DNA of 64,000 nucleotides from Rhodobacter sp. (GCA_027487575.1 JAIYDJ010000054.1:47812-111811), one strand, 5' to 3'. Positions 28,550 through 38,541 are shown, counted from the stretch's first letter. A program made the numbers and translations. Notes: generated from the letters alone by a model not told the origin.

Positions 28550-30577
28550 ATGGCAGTGGTGACAGAGTTTCCTTTTGCGGTGAGCGACGAGCCGGATGTC
28601 GGCATCGTGCTGTCGGACGGGTGCCGGTTGTCGGCGCGGGTCTGGCGCGCGGTGGGGGCGGGGCCGGTGCCGGCGGTGCTGGAATACATCCCCTATCGCA
28701 AGCGGGACGGGACCTTGCCGCGCGACGAGATGATGCATCCCTACGTGGCGGGGCACGGTTATGCCTGCGTTCGGGTCGATATGCGGGGGAATGGCGACAG
28801 CGACGGGCTGATGGACGACGAGTATACTGCGCAGGAGTTGGCGGATGCCTGCGAGGTGATCGCCTGGCTGGCGGCGCAGCCGTGGTGTTCGGGTGCGGTG
28901 GGGATGATGGGCAAGTCCTGGGGCGGGTTCAACTGCCTGCAGACGGCGTTCCTGCAACCCCCCGCGCTGAAGGCGGTGATCGCGGTCTGTGCGACGACCG
29001 ACCGGTTTGCCGATGACATCCACTTCAAGGGCGGGTGCCTCTTGGGCGAGAATTTCGGCTGGGGGGCGGTGATGCTGTCCTATTCCAGCCGCCCGCCGGA
29101 CCCGATGCTGCGGGACGACTGGCGCGAGGTGTGGCGGGCGCGGCTGGAGGCGGAGCCGTGGCTGGCCCCGCGCTGGGCGGCGTTGCAGGAGCGCGGAGCG
29201 TATTGGGCACATGGCTCGGTCTGCGAGGATTACGCGCGGATGACGGTGCCCGTGCAGGTCTGGGGCGGCTGGGCGGACGGCTACATGAACACCGTCGCGG
29301 CGCTGGTGCAGAACGTGGGGGCCAAGGGGATCGTCGGCCCTTGGGTGCACCAGTATCCGCATACGGCGGTGCCGGGGCCGCAGGTGGGGTTTCTGGACGA
29401 GGCGCTGCGCTGGTGGGACCGCTGGTTGAAGGGGATCGAGAACGGAGCCGAGGACGATCCGGCGTACCGGGTGTTCATGATGCACTCTGCACCGCCGGAT
29501 GCGGCGGCGCCGGTGCGGGCGGGGCACTGGGTAGCAGAGGCCGCGTGGCCTTCGGCGCGGGTAACGCTGCGGGTTCTGCAGTTGGGTTTTGCTGCATCGG
29601 CGCCGGGGGTTTCACACCCCCGGACCCCCGTGGGATATTTGGGGACAGAAAATGCAGGCAGATTTGTCATGCGGGTCTCGACACCGCAGCATCTGGGGAT
29701 AGCGGCGGGCGAGTTCTTTCCGATGGGCCTGAACGCCGAGATGGCCGGGGATCAGTCCGGGGACGATGCGCTGTCCGTGTGCTTTGATGGGGCGGTGCTG
29801 GACAGGCCGCTCGACCTGCTGGGGGCGGCGCGGGTTTCGCTGACCCTGTCTTCGGATAGGCCGCTGGGCTTCGTGGTGGCGCGGTTGTGCGATGTGGCCC
29901 CGGATGGCCGCTCTGTCCGGCTTGCGCACGGGATGCTGAACCTGTGTCACCGGGGCGGGGCGGCCAAGCCGGAACCCATGGTACCGGGGCAGCCGGTGGA
30001 CCTGGTGTTCGATCTGGACCAGATGGCCTGCCGGGTCGCGGCGGGGCACCGCATCCGGCTGGCGCTGTCCAACAGCTATTGGCCCTTCGTCTGGCCTTCG
30101 CCCGAGGCGGGGGTTCTGACCGTCACGGCGGGCAGCCTTGGTCTGCCGGTGCATCAGGGGTCGCAGGCGGAATGGGTGCCCCCCGCAGCGCGGCATGCGC
30201 AACCTTGGAAGCACCGCGTGGTGCGGGCTGGCCGGTCGGCGCGGCGGGTCGAGACGGACCTGCTGTCGGGGCTGGTGGCATTGGTGGTCGAAGAAGACGG
30301 CGGTGACGTCGAAAATCTGGACCATGGGCTGACCACGGGCGAGACGCTGACCGAACGCTGGGAAATCCATCCGGATGATCCGCTGCGGGCAAAGGCCACG
30401 CATGTCTGGGACCAGAGGCTGTCGCGCGGAGCCTGGGCCGTGCGGACAAGGGCGTGGGCCGAGATGACGCAAACGGCCACACATCTGGTGATGTCGGCGC
30501 GTCTGACCGCCTGGGAAGGCGACCGCGAAGTGTTCGACCGCCGGTGGGACGACCGGGTGGAGCGCCGATTTGTCTGA
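28550..30577 (+). CDS. CocE/NonD family hydrolase, with in-frame repeat-derived segment (~aa 352-369)
   Basis: EYIPYRKRDGTLPRDEMMHPYVAGHGYACVRVDMRGNGDSDG; VGMMGKSWGGFNCLQTA. Confidence 0.9.
   Translation: MAVVTEFPFAVSDEPDVGIVLSDGCRLSARVWRAVGAGPVPAVLEYIPYRKRDGTLPRDEMMHPYVAGHGYACVRVDMRGNGDSDGLMDDEYTAQELADACEVIAWLAAQPWCSGAVGMMGKSWGGFNCLQTAFLQPPALKAVIAVCATTDRFADDIHFKGGCLLGENFGWGAVMLSYSSRPPDPMLRDDWREVWRARLEAEPWLAPRWAALQERGAYWAHGSVCEDYARMTVPVQVWGGWADGYMNTVAALVQNVGAKGIVGPWVHQYPHTAVPGPQVGFLDEALRWWDRWLKGIENGAEDDPAYRVFMMHSAPPDAAAPVRAGHWVAEAAWPSARVTLRVLQLGFAASAPGVSHPRTPVGYLGTENAGRFVMRVSTPQHLGIAAGEFFPMGLNAEMAGDQSGDDALSVCFDGAVLDRPLDLLGAARVSLTLSSDRPLGFVVARLCDVAPDGRSVRLAHGMLNLCHRGGAAKPEPMVPGQPVDLVFDLDQMACRVAAGHRIRLALSNSYWPFVWPSPEAGVLTVTAGSLGLPVHQGSQAEWVPPAARHAQPWKHRVVRAGRSARRVETDLLSGLVALVVEEDGGDVENLDHGLTTGETLTERWEIHPDDPLRAKATHVWDQRLSRGAWAVRTRAWAEMTQTATHLVMSARLTAWEGDREVFDRRWDDRVERRFV
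29603..29654 (+). repeat. intergenic-type repeat (C/G palindrome plus GGGATATTTGGGGACAGAAAATG) inside the CDS
   Basis: CGCCGGGGGTTTCACACCCCCGGACCCCCGTGGGATATTTGGGGACAGAAAATG matches the family at 14993, 20204 and 35785. Confidence 0.8.
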
Positions 30578-30631
30578 GCATTCTGCGCCAGTCCGGCAAA
30601 AGTCGTTGATCGAAACCGGAAACGCGGGTTA

Positions 30632-30647
30632 TTGATTCTTCAATCAA
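30632..30647. promoter_or_regulatory. perfect palindromic operator candidate TTGATT-CTTC-AATCAA
   Basis: 16-bp perfect dyad 34 bp upstream of the peptide-transporter SBP start. Confidence 0.5.
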
Positions 30648-30680
30648 CAAAAACGGCCTCGGCCAATCAGGGAGACGACG

Positions 30681-32273
30681 ATGCAAGACCAGATGAACTA
30701 CCTGCTCGCGCAGGCGGCCAAGGGGCGCATGTCGCGCCGTGAATTCATGGGTCGGGCCTCGGCCTTGGGGGTATCTGCGGCGTTGGCCGGGTCGATGCTG
30801 GCCACGGCGGCACGGGCGCAGGCACCGGTCAAGGGCGGCACGCTGCGCGCCGGGATGCAGGGCGGCGAATCGACCAACACGCTGGACCCCGCGCTGGCCG
30901 CGTCGGAAGTGCCGTTCATGGTCAACATGACCTGGGGCGAGATGCTGGTCGATGTGGCGCCGGACAACACCATCGACCTGCGCATCGCGGAAGAGATCAG
31001 CTCGAACGCCGATGCGACCGAATGGAAATTCAAGATCCGTGCCGGGGTGGAGTTTCACAACGGCCAGACCCTGACCGCCGAGGATGTGATCGCCACGCTG
31101 CGCCGGCACACCGACGAGAAATCGCAGTCGGGTGCGCTGGGGATCGTGCAGGGCATTTCCGAAATGACGGCGGAAGGTGACATGGTCACCCTGAAGCTGG
31201 CTTCGGGCAACGCCGACCTGCCCTATCTGATGGCCGACTATCATCTGGTCATCCAGCCGGGCGGCGGTGTCGACAATCCGGCGGCGGGCATCGGGGCGGG
31301 GGCCTACAAGGTCGTCGCGAACGAACCCGGCGTGCGCCATACGTTCGAGCGTCATGCGAACTACTGGGATGCGGCGCGCATCGGCCATGCCGACAGCGTG
31401 GAAATCCTGGTGATCAACGACAACACAGCGCGCACGGCAGCGTTGCAGTCGGGCCAGATCCACATGATGAACCGGGTCGATCCGAAAATCGTCGAACTGC
31501 TGACCGGGGTTCCCGGCGTGTCGATCCAGAAGGCGGCGGGCCGCGGGCACTATGTGTTCATCATGCATGTCGACACCGCCCCGTTCGACAACAAGGACCT
31601 GCGGATGGCGCTGAAGCTGGCGATCAACCGGCAGGAAATGGTGGAAAAGATCCTGGGCGGCTATGGGAGCGTCGGCAACGATTTCCCGATCAACTCGGCC
31701 TATCCGTTCTTCGACGACAGCATTCCGCAGCGCGAGTATGATGCGGCCAAGGCGGCCGAGCATTACAAGGCGTCGGGCCATGATGGCAGCCCGATCATCC
31801 TGCGCACGGCGGCGGGGGCTTTCCCCGGTGCGGTCGAGGCGGCGCAACTGTTCCAGCAGTCCGCACAGGCGGCGGGCATCCCGCTGGAAGTGAAGCTGGA
31901 GCCCGATGATGGCTACTGGTCCGACGTCTGGAACGTGCAGCCGTTCTGCGCCTCTTACTGGGGCGGGCGACCGGTGCAGGACCAGATGTATTCGACGGCC
32001 TACCTTTCGACCGCAGACTGGAACGACACCAAGTTCAAGAATCCGCAATTCGACGAGATCCTGATCAAGGCGCGTGCCGAACTGGACCCGGTCAAGCGCA
32101 AGGAAGAATATTCGCAACTGGCCCACATCCTGCGCGACGAGGGCGGTCTGATCCTGCCGATGTTCAACGATTTCGTCGAGGCGCGGCGCGAAGAGGTCGG
32201 CGGCTGGATCGTCGATCCGAACGGCGAGTTGATGAACGGCAAGGCGCTGGTCAAGTGCTGGGTCACCGCGTAA
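30681..32273 (+). CDS. dipeptide/oligopeptide-type ABC transporter substrate-binding protein
   Basis: Tat-like N-terminus (MSRREFMGRASALG); SBP family 5 features (WKFKIRAGVEFHNGQTLTAEDVIATLRRH). Confidence 0.92.
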   Translation: MQDQMNYLLAQAAKGRMSRREFMGRASALGVSAALAGSMLATAARAQAPVKGGTLRAGMQGGESTNTLDPALAASEVPFMVNMTWGEMLVDVAPDNTIDLRIAEEISSNADATEWKFKIRAGVEFHNGQTLTAEDVIATLRRHTDEKSQSGALGIVQGISEMTAEGDMVTLKLASGNADLPYLMADYHLVIQPGGGVDNPAAGIGAGAYKVVANEPGVRHTFERHANYWDAARIGHADSVEILVINDNTARTAALQSGQIHMMNRVDPKIVELLTGVPGVSIQKAAGRGHYVFIMHVDTAPFDNKDLRMALKLAINRQEMVEKILGGYGSVGNDFPINSAYPFFDDSIPQREYDAAKAAEHYKASGHDGSPIILRTAAGAFPGAVEAAQLFQQSAQAAGIPLEVKLEPDDGYWSDVWNVQPFCASYWGGRPVQDQMYSTAYLSTADWNDTKFKNPQFDEILIKARAELDPVKRKEEYSQLAHILRDEGGLILPMFNDFVEARREEVGGWIVDPNGELMNGKALVKCWVTA

Positions 32274-32297
32274 TCGCGGGGGCATAGGGCGCAGGCG

Positions 32298-33254
32298 GTG
32301 CATCCTGTCATCAAGCTTGTGACCCAGCGCATCGCGCTGGGTCTTCTGCTGCTGCTGGCGGTGTCGGTTGTGATTTTCGTCGGCACCGAGGCGCTGCCCG
32401 GTGACGTCGCCAGCGCCATCCTGGGACAGTCGGCAACACCCGAGGCGCTGGCGAACCTGCGCGACTCGCTGGGACTGAACGAGCCGCCCCTGACGCGCTA
32501 TCTGGCGTGGATGGGCGGGCTTCTGACCGGCGATCTGGGAACCGCGCTGACCAACGGGCAGGACATCGGGCAGGCCATCGCGCAACGCATGGGCAACACG
32601 TTGTTCCTGGCGGTCTGCGCCGCGGCGATCTCGGTGCCGCTGGCAATCCTGCTGGGGCTGGTGGCCGCGCGCTATGCCGGGCGCTGGCCCGACAAGGTGA
32701 TTTCGGGCATAACGCTGTCGACGATCAGCCTGCCCGAATTCGTGGCGGGTTACTTCGTGATCTATCTGCTGACGCAGGTCTTTCCGGTGTTTCAGCCGGT
32801 CGCGATGATCTTTCCGGGCATGACCTTCTGGGCCAAGCTGCACGCGGTGGCACTGCCGGTGATCGTGCTGGTGCTGGTGGTGCTGGCGCACATGATGCGG
32901 ATGACGCGGGCCGCGATCCTGAACGTGATGCAATCGGCCTATATCGAGACGGCCGAACTGAAGGGCCTGTCGCCGATGGCCGTCATCTGGCGGCACGCGC
33001 TGCCCAATGCGGTGGCACCTATCATATCGGTCGTGGTGATCAATCTGGCCTATCTGGTGGTGGGCGTGGTCGTCGTCGAGGTGGTGTTCAGCTACAACGC
33101 CCTTGGCAAGTATCTGGTCGATCACGTCGCCAAGCGCGATCTGCCGGTGGTGCAGGCGGTGGGAATGATCTTTGCCGCTATCTACATCGGGCTGAACATC
33201 GTGGCCGACGTGGTGTCGATCGTCGCCAACCCAAGGCTGAGGCACCCGAAATGA
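32298..33254 (+). CDS. ABC transporter permease (DppB-like, GTG start)
   Basis: VTQRIALGLLLLLAVSVVIFVGTEALPGDVASAILG; AELKGLSPMAVIWRHALPNAVAPIISVV. Confidence 0.93.
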   Translation: MHPVIKLVTQRIALGLLLLLAVSVVIFVGTEALPGDVASAILGQSATPEALANLRDSLGLNEPPLTRYLAWMGGLLTGDLGTALTNGQDIGQAIAQRMGNTLFLAVCAAAISVPLAILLGLVAARYAGRWPDKVISGITLSTISLPEFVAGYFVIYLLTQVFPVFQPVAMIFPGMTFWAKLHAVALPVIVLVLVVLAHMMRMTRAAILNVMQSAYIETAELKGLSPMAVIWRHALPNAVAPIISVVVINLAYLVVGVVVVEVVFSYNALGKYLVDHVAKRDLPVVQAVGMIFAAIYIGLNIVADVVSIVANPRLRHPK

Positions 33255-34066
33255 AGATGCCGCTTTCCGCACTTCTGGGCCTGACCTTCACCGCCCTGTT
33301 CTTTCTGGCCGCGATCTTTGCCGATGTGATCGCCCCCTATCCGCTGGATCTGGCGGTGGGCAAGGTGTGGGAGCCGCCGTCAGCCACCTATTGGCTGGGC
33401 ACCGACACGATCGGCCGCGATATCCTGAGCCGCCTGATCTACGGGGGGCAGGTCACCATCTTCGTGGCCACGGCGTCGTCGCTGCTGGCGTTTTCGCTGG
33501 GGGCCATCCTGGGCTTCACCGCGGCGACGCAGGGCGGGCTTGTGGATCAGCTTCTGTCGCGGCTGGTCGATCTGATGATGGCAATCCCGTCGCTGATCAT
33601 CGCGCTGGTCGTGCTGGTGGTGTTGCCGCGCAGTCTGATCACGCTGATCCTGCTGATGGGGCTTCTGGATGCGACGCGGGTGTTCCGGCTGGCGCGCGCG
33701 GTGGCGATGGACATCGCGGTGATGGACTATGTCGAGGCCGCACGGCTGCGCGGCGAGCGGCAGTCGTGGATCATCTTCCGCGAAATCCTGCCCAACGCGC
33801 TGTCGCCTCTGGTGGCTGAACTGGGGTTGCGGTTCATCTTTGCGGTGCTGTTCATCTCGACCCTGTCGTTTCTGGGGCTGGGCATCCAGCCGCCGCTGGC
33901 CGACTGGGGCGGTATGGTGCAGGAAAACAAGGACGGTCTGATCTATGGCAAGGCTGCCGCGCTGATGCCCGCGCTGGCGATCGCGGTGCTGGCGATTTCG
34001 GTCAATCTGGTGGCGGACTGGGTGCTGTCGCGCACCACCAGCCTGAAAGGCGGGCGCGGTGGATAA
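33251..34066 (+). CDS. ABC transporter permease (DppC-like)
   Basis: YWLGTDTIGRDILSRLIYGGQVTIFVA; YVEAARLRGERQSWIIFREILPNALSPLVAE. Confidence 0.93.
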   Translation: MKMPLSALLGLTFTALFFLAAIFADVIAPYPLDLAVGKVWEPPSATYWLGTDTIGRDILSRLIYGGQVTIFVATASSLLAFSLGAILGFTAATQGGLVDQLLSRLVDLMMAIPSLIIALVVLVVLPRSLITLILLMGLLDATRVFRLARAVAMDIAVMDYVEAARLRGERQSWIIFREILPNALSPLVAELGLRFIFAVLFISTLSFLGLGIQPPLADWGGMVQENKDGLIYGKAAALMPALAIAVLAISVNLVADWVLSRTTSLKGGRGG

Positions 34067-35693
34067 GCCCTTGCTGGAGATCAGGAACCTGAAGATCGAG
34101 GCAACCGCCTATCCGCCCGGCGAGCCGCCGCGGCATGTGGTGCTGGTGGAGGATGTCTCGGTTTCGGTGCAGAAGGGTCGCGTGCTGGGCCTGATTGGCG
34201 AAAGCGGGGCGGGGAAGTCGACGATCGGGCTGGCGGCCATGGCCTTTGGCCGGGGCGGGGTGCGGCTGACCGGTGGGCAGATCCTGCTGAACGGGCGTGA
34301 CATCCGGGGCGCGGATGTGGGCACGTTGCGCGCCCTGCGGGGGCGCGAGGTGACCTATGTCGCGCAGTCGGCGGCGGCGGCATTCAACCCGGCCAAGCGG
34401 CTGATGGAGCAGGTGATCGAGACGACGCTGCTCCACAAGGTGATGGGGCGCACCGAAGCCGAGGCGCGGGCGGTTCAGTTGTTCCACAAGCTGGGTCTTC
34501 CGAACCCCGAAACCTTTGGACAGCGCTTTCCGCATCAGGTGTCGGGCGGGCAGTTGCAGCGGGCGATGACGGCGATGGCGCTGTGCCCGAAACCCGAGCT
34601 TGTGGTGTTCGACGAACCCACCACGGCGCTGGATGTGACGACGCAGATCGAGGTGCTGGCCGCGATCAAGGAGGCGATCCACGATACCGGGGTGGCCGCG
34701 CTTTACATCACCCATGATCTGGCGGTGGTGGCACAGGTGGCGGATGATATTCTGGTGCTGCGCGGCGGCAGGAAGATCGAGTACGGCACGACCGACCAGA
34801 TCATCAATGCCCCGCAAGAGGCCTATACCCGCGCGCTGGTGTCGGTGCGGTCGATCGACCATGTGGAGAAACCCGAAGCGCCGCCGATCTTGTCGGTGGC
34901 CGGGGTGACCGCGCGCTATCGGGGCACCAGTTTTGACGTGCTGAAGAACGTCACGGTCGATCTGGCCCCCGGGCAGACTCTGGCCGTGGTTGGCGAAAGC
35001 GGGTCGGGAAAATCGACGCTGGCGCGGGTGATCACCGGGCTGTTGCCTGCGACGCAGGGGCGGATCAGCTTTGCCGGGCGGGTATTGCCCCCCGATCTTG
35101 CCAGCCGCACGCGCGACGATCTGCGCGAGTTGCAGATGATCTACCAGATGGCCGACACCGCGATGAACCCGCGCCAGACGGTGGGCACGATCATCGGACG
35201 ACCTCTGGAGTTCTACTTCGGTTTGAAGGGCGAGGCGCGGCGCGACCGGGTGCAGGACTTGCTGGACCAGATCGAGATGGGCAAGGGCTATATCGACCGG
35301 TATCCTGCGGAACTGTCGGGGGGGCAGAAACAGCGGGTCTGCATCGCTCGCGCGCTGGCCGCCAAGCCGAAACTGATCATCTGCGACGAGGTGACGAGCG
35401 CGCTTGACCCGCTGGTGGCCGACGGCATCCTGAAACTGCTGCTGAACCTGCAGGCGCAGGAAGGGGTGGCTTACCTTTTCATCACCCATGACCTGGCCAC
35501 GGTGCGCGCCATCGCCGACCGGATCGCGGTGATGTATCGCGGGTCCGTCGTGCGCTATGGGTCCAAAACCGACGTGCTGACGCCGCCGTTCGATGACTAC
35601 ACCGACCTGCTGCTGTCATCGGTGCCCGAGATGAAGCTGGGCTGGCTGGAAGGGGTTTTGGCCTCGCGGCGAATGGAGAGCGCGGGGAACTGA
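34059..35693 (+). CDS. fused dual ABC transporter ATP-binding protein (DppD-DppF-like)
   Basis: Two Walker A (GESGAGKST, GESGSGKST) and two signature motifs (VSGGQLQRAM, LSGGQKQRVCIARAL). Confidence 0.95.
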   Translation: MDKPLLEIRNLKIEATAYPPGEPPRHVVLVEDVSVSVQKGRVLGLIGESGAGKSTIGLAAMAFGRGGVRLTGGQILLNGRDIRGADVGTLRALRGREVTYVAQSAAAAFNPAKRLMEQVIETTLLHKVMGRTEAEARAVQLFHKLGLPNPETFGQRFPHQVSGGQLQRAMTAMALCPKPELVVFDEPTTALDVTTQIEVLAAIKEAIHDTGVAALYITHDLAVVAQVADDILVLRGGRKIEYGTTDQIINAPQEAYTRALVSVRSIDHVEKPEAPPILSVAGVTARYRGTSFDVLKNVTVDLAPGQTLAVVGESGSGKSTLARVITGLLPATQGRISFAGRVLPPDLASRTRDDLRELQMIYQMADTAMNPRQTVGTIIGRPLEFYFGLKGEARRDRVQDLLDQIEMGKGYIDRYPAELSGGQKQRVCIARALAAKPKLIICDEVTSALDPLVADGILKLLLNLQAQEGVAYLFITHDLATVRAIADRIAVMYRGSVVRYGSKTDVLTPPFDDYTDLLLSSVPEMKLGWLEGVLASRRMESAGN

Positions 35694-35704
35694 CCTGCGG
35701 ACGG

Positions 35705-35754
35705 GCCCCCCACCCCCGGCCCCTCCCCACAAGGGGGAGGGGAGGCGCGTCCGG
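35705..35754. repeat. CCCCTCCCCACAAGGGGGAGGGG palindromic repeat
   Basis: Same sequence class recurs at 60003-60108. Confidence 0.8.
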
Positions 35755-35784
35755 GGTGAGGGTGACGCCTTGGGCTGTTGTGGA

Positions 35785-35850
35785 CGGGGGGCTGTCTGCC
35801 CCCCGGCGCGTTCCGCGCGCCCCCCGAGGATATTTATGAACAGAAAATGC
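35785..35850. repeat. GC palindrome plus GAGGATATTTATGAACAGAAAATG repeat
   Basis: GGGGGCTGTCTGCCCCCCGGCGCG...CCCCCGAGGATATTTATGAACAGAAAATG. Confidence 0.8.
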
Positions 35851-35863
35851 AGGGTGAAACGGT

Positions 35864-36610
35864 TCAGGCGGCGTAGTCGCTGCCTTCGGCGTCGAGCAGC
35901 GCCTTGAGTTCTTTCAGATGCGCCTCGGCGAAGCCGGGGTAGGCTTCCCATTCCTGAGCGGTCTTCTCGGCGACGGCTTCGGGCAGGACACGCAGGGGGC
36001 GGCCGGTTTGCAGGGCGCGGATATAGGTTTCGGCGGCGCGTTCAAAGTAGGTCAGCCGGTTGAAGGTTTCGGCGACGGTCTGGCCGATGATCAGCACGCC
36101 GTGGTTGCCCATGATCATCGTGGTGATCTTCGGATCGTCCAGCAGCGCCACACAGCGCGCCGCCTCGTCGGCGAAGGCCATGCCGCCGTAATGGTCGTCG
36201 ACCACATGGCGGTTGTGGAACATCGCGGTGTTCTGGTCGATGGCGGGCAGGCGGCTGTCGGCGAGGCTGGCGAGCACCGTGGCGTGAATGGAATGAACAT
36301 GCATGACGCAGCGCGCGTGGGGAAGCGCGCGGTGGATCGAGCCGTGCAGGCCCCACGCCGTTGGATCGGGCGCGTCGGGACGGGTCATCGTCGCCGGGTC
36401 GTTCGCGTCGATCTCCAGCAGGTCGGATGCCTTGATCCGGGCGAAGTGGCGTCCGTTGGGGTTCATCAGGAACCGCGTGCCGTCGTCGCTGACCGCAAGC
36501 GAGAAATGGTTGGCGACCGCTTCGTGGAGGTTCAGTTTCACGGTCCAGCGGAAGGCGGCGGCAAGGTCGATGCGCTGCGCAAGGTGCGTGAGGTTGCTGT
36601 GGGCGTTCAT
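35864..36610 (-). CDS. class II aldolase/adducin family protein
   Basis: HPNGRHFARIKASDLLEID-like region; ARCVMHVHSIHATVLASL zinc-ligand His motif. Confidence 0.9.
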   Translation of the reverse strand: MNAHSNLTHLAQRIDLAAAFRWTVKLNLHEAVANHFSLAVSDDGTRFLMNPNGRHFARIKASDLLEIDANDPATMTRPDAPDPTAWGLHGSIHRALPHARCVMHVHSIHATVLASLADSRLPAIDQNTAMFHNRHVVDDHYGGMAFADEAARCVALLDDPKITTMIMGNHGVLIIGQTVAETFNRLTYFERAAETYIRALQTGRPLRVLPEAVAEKTAQEWEAYPGFAEAHLKELKALLDAEGSDYAA

Positions 36611-37524
36611 GGGCTGTCTCCATAGGGCCAGTCGCCTTCGGCGAGGGCGTTGAGGGCGGCGATGATCCGGGTGAACGAGGCGGCGGCGCGGGGCACGGTA
36701 TGGCGCGCGCGCAGATAGCCGTGAACGAGGCCGGGCTCCAGAATGCGGTGGGCGCGGGTTCCGGCGGCGGTCAGCCGGGCGCAGTACTGCGCCGCGTCAT
36801 CGGCGATCGGGTCGCACGCGGCGCTGATCGCCACGGTGGGTGGCAGGCCCGTCAGGTTGGGCTCTGACAGGGGCGAGGCGGTGGGATCACCGGGGGCGGC
36901 GCGGCGGATGCCTGCGTAAAACAGCACGTCGTCGCGGGTCAGCATCGGGGCCTGCGCATGGATCAGATAACTGCCCGCTGCGGTATCGCCACCAAGGCCC
37001 GGATAGATCAGCACCTGACCGCACAGACCCGGGTCCCCTCGTAGGGCGGCGGCGGCGGCGGCGGCCAGTGTGCCGCCCGCCGAATCACCCGCAAGAACCA
37101 GGGGGCCCTGCGCCAGAAGGGCACGCGCGACGGCGACCGCATCATCGTAGGCGGCAGGGTGGGCATGTTCTGGGGAAAGCCGGTAGTCGGCGCTGACCAC
37201 GCGCAAACCGGTCGCGGCACAGAGTTCGGCGCAGACGTCATGGTGGCTTTCCAACCCGCCGACCACGAAACCACCGCCATGCAGGTAAAGGACCGCGGGC
37301 AAGGCTCCGGCATAGATCCGGCAGGGCACGCCTGCGACCGCGCGGTCTTCGGTTTGGACGTCGGCCGGGATTTCCGTCGCAAAGCTTTGGCACATCGCAT
37401 CATAGACCTGCCGCTGCCGGGCGATCGGGGCGCTGGCGGTATCGTCGGGGTATTGGGCGGCGGTGCGCGCGATGAAGGCCCAGGTCGGTGCGTCGATCAG
37501 GGATTGGTAATCTGTATGGGTCAT
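36607..37524 (-). CDS. alpha/beta hydrolase (HSL-like lipase/esterase)
   Basis: VLYLHGGGFVVGGLESHHDVC; LAGDSAGGTLAAAAAA. Confidence 0.93.
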   Translation of the reverse strand: MTHTDYQSLIDAPTWAFIARTAAQYPDDTASAPIARQRQVYDAMCQSFATEIPADVQTEDRAVAGVPCRIYAGALPAVLYLHGGGFVVGGLESHHDVCAELCAATGLRVVSADYRLSPEHAHPAAYDDAVAVARALLAQGPLVLAGDSAGGTLAAAAAAALRGDPGLCGQVLIYPGLGGDTAAGSYLIHAQAPMLTRDDVLFYAGIRRAAPGDPTASPLSEPNLTGLPPTVAISAACDPIADDAAQYCARLTAAGTRAHRILEPGLVHGYLRARHTVPRAAASFTRIIAALNALAEGDWPYGDSP

Positions 37525-37683
37525 TCTGGACCTGCATTGGCGTCGCTTCACTGTGACGTTGCCGCGAGAAGGCCGCAATGTCTTATCGATGCCGGAAATG
37601 GGTTCGAAAAAGCCCTGATTGGCTCACAGTTTGGACATTCGGCGGGGGTATCCAGACAGGAAGAACGGGCCGGAGAAGGTGTG

Positions 37684-38118
37684 ATGCAGCAGGTTAGATC
37701 ATTCGAGCAGGACAATGCCGCACTTGTCGGCTGGGGCATCCGTGTCATGCTGGTTACGACGGACGGGCCGGACGGGCTGGCGGCGCGGCGGCTGGCCGGT
37801 CTTGGCGGACAGGTCGAATGTCAGAATGAACTGTTCACCGGACTGTCGCAACTGATCGACGATCCCTACGGATATGGTCTGTTGGTGATCGATTGCGACG
37901 CGTTCGGCGGCGTGGACAACGTGCGCCGGGCTTGCACCAAACTCGGCGAAGAGGCGTCGCGCGTGCCGGTGATCCTGTTCAGCCGAACCTGCCCGAGCCA
38001 GCTTTTTCCGCCTGACCGCCATACGCCGATCCTGCTGCGCGCGCCCTTGTCGGCGGTATCACTGCGCGTCGGGTTCGAATACGCGTTGCGCGACCGGTTG
38101 GCGGTGCGGGCGGCGTGA
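37684..38118 (+). CDS. hypothetical protein, receiver-like (pseudo-response regulator)
   Basis: 144-aa ORF, alternating alpha/beta pattern with LLVIDCDAFGG and VPVILFSR. Confidence 0.6.
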   Translation: MQQVRSFEQDNAALVGWGIRVMLVTTDGPDGLAARRLAGLGGQVECQNELFTGLSQLIDDPYGYGLLVIDCDAFGGVDNVRRACTKLGEEASRVPVILFSRTCPSQLFPPDRHTPILLRAPLSAVSLRVGFEYALRDRLAVRAA

Positions 38119-38120
38119 AT

Positions 38121-38151
38121 GAAAACGGGGGCATGCCGCAGCAAACCCCCG
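38121..38151 (-). terminator. intrinsic terminator of cspA-like gene
   Basis: On minus strand CGGGGG-TTTGCTGCGGCATG-CCCCCG-TTTTC. Confidence 0.7.
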
Positions 38152-38169
38152 CCTTTGGTTCGGTAACGA

Positions 38170-38376
38170 TCAGGCCAGCGACAGGTTGGTTGCCGATTCG
38201 CGGCCATCGCGGCCTGCTTCGATGTCGAAGGTCACCGGCTGGCCGTCCTTCAACGACCGGAGGCCGGCACGCTCCAACGCGGTGATGTGAACGAACACGT
38301 CCTTCTTGCCACCCTCGGGGGCGATAAAGCCGTAACCTTTGGTTTCATTGAACCATTTCACGGTGCCCTTGGCCAT
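38170..38376 (-). CDS. cspA: cold-shock protein
   Basis: MAKGTVKWFNETKGYGFIAPEGGKKDVFVHITALERAG. Confidence 0.96.
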   Translation of the reverse strand: MAKGTVKWFNETKGYGFIAPEGGKKDVFVHITALERAGLRSLKDGQPVTFDIEAGRDGRESATNLSLA

Positions 38377-38541
38377 CGTGAAGTCTCCTGTCCTATCCGC
38401 CGCCCGCGGAAGTGCGGCGGCCCGGCCCCGTCAGCTGAGAATCGAATGCTGCGGCCGAAAACTGCAGACAGTGGTCGATAGAGATAACGTCGCGGTCACA
38501 ATCTGCGACAAGTTGGCCGGAAAATCAAGATGCCTGCCCGG

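Noticed and set aside
30632-30647. FNR/CRP box
   Set aside because: FNR consensus is TTGAT-N4-ATCAA; this site has N6 between the half-sites, so it is reported only as a generic palindromic operator.
30123-33272. 1049-aa minus-strand ORF
   Set aside because: Antisense to the transporter genes; no domain and typical GC-shadow composition.
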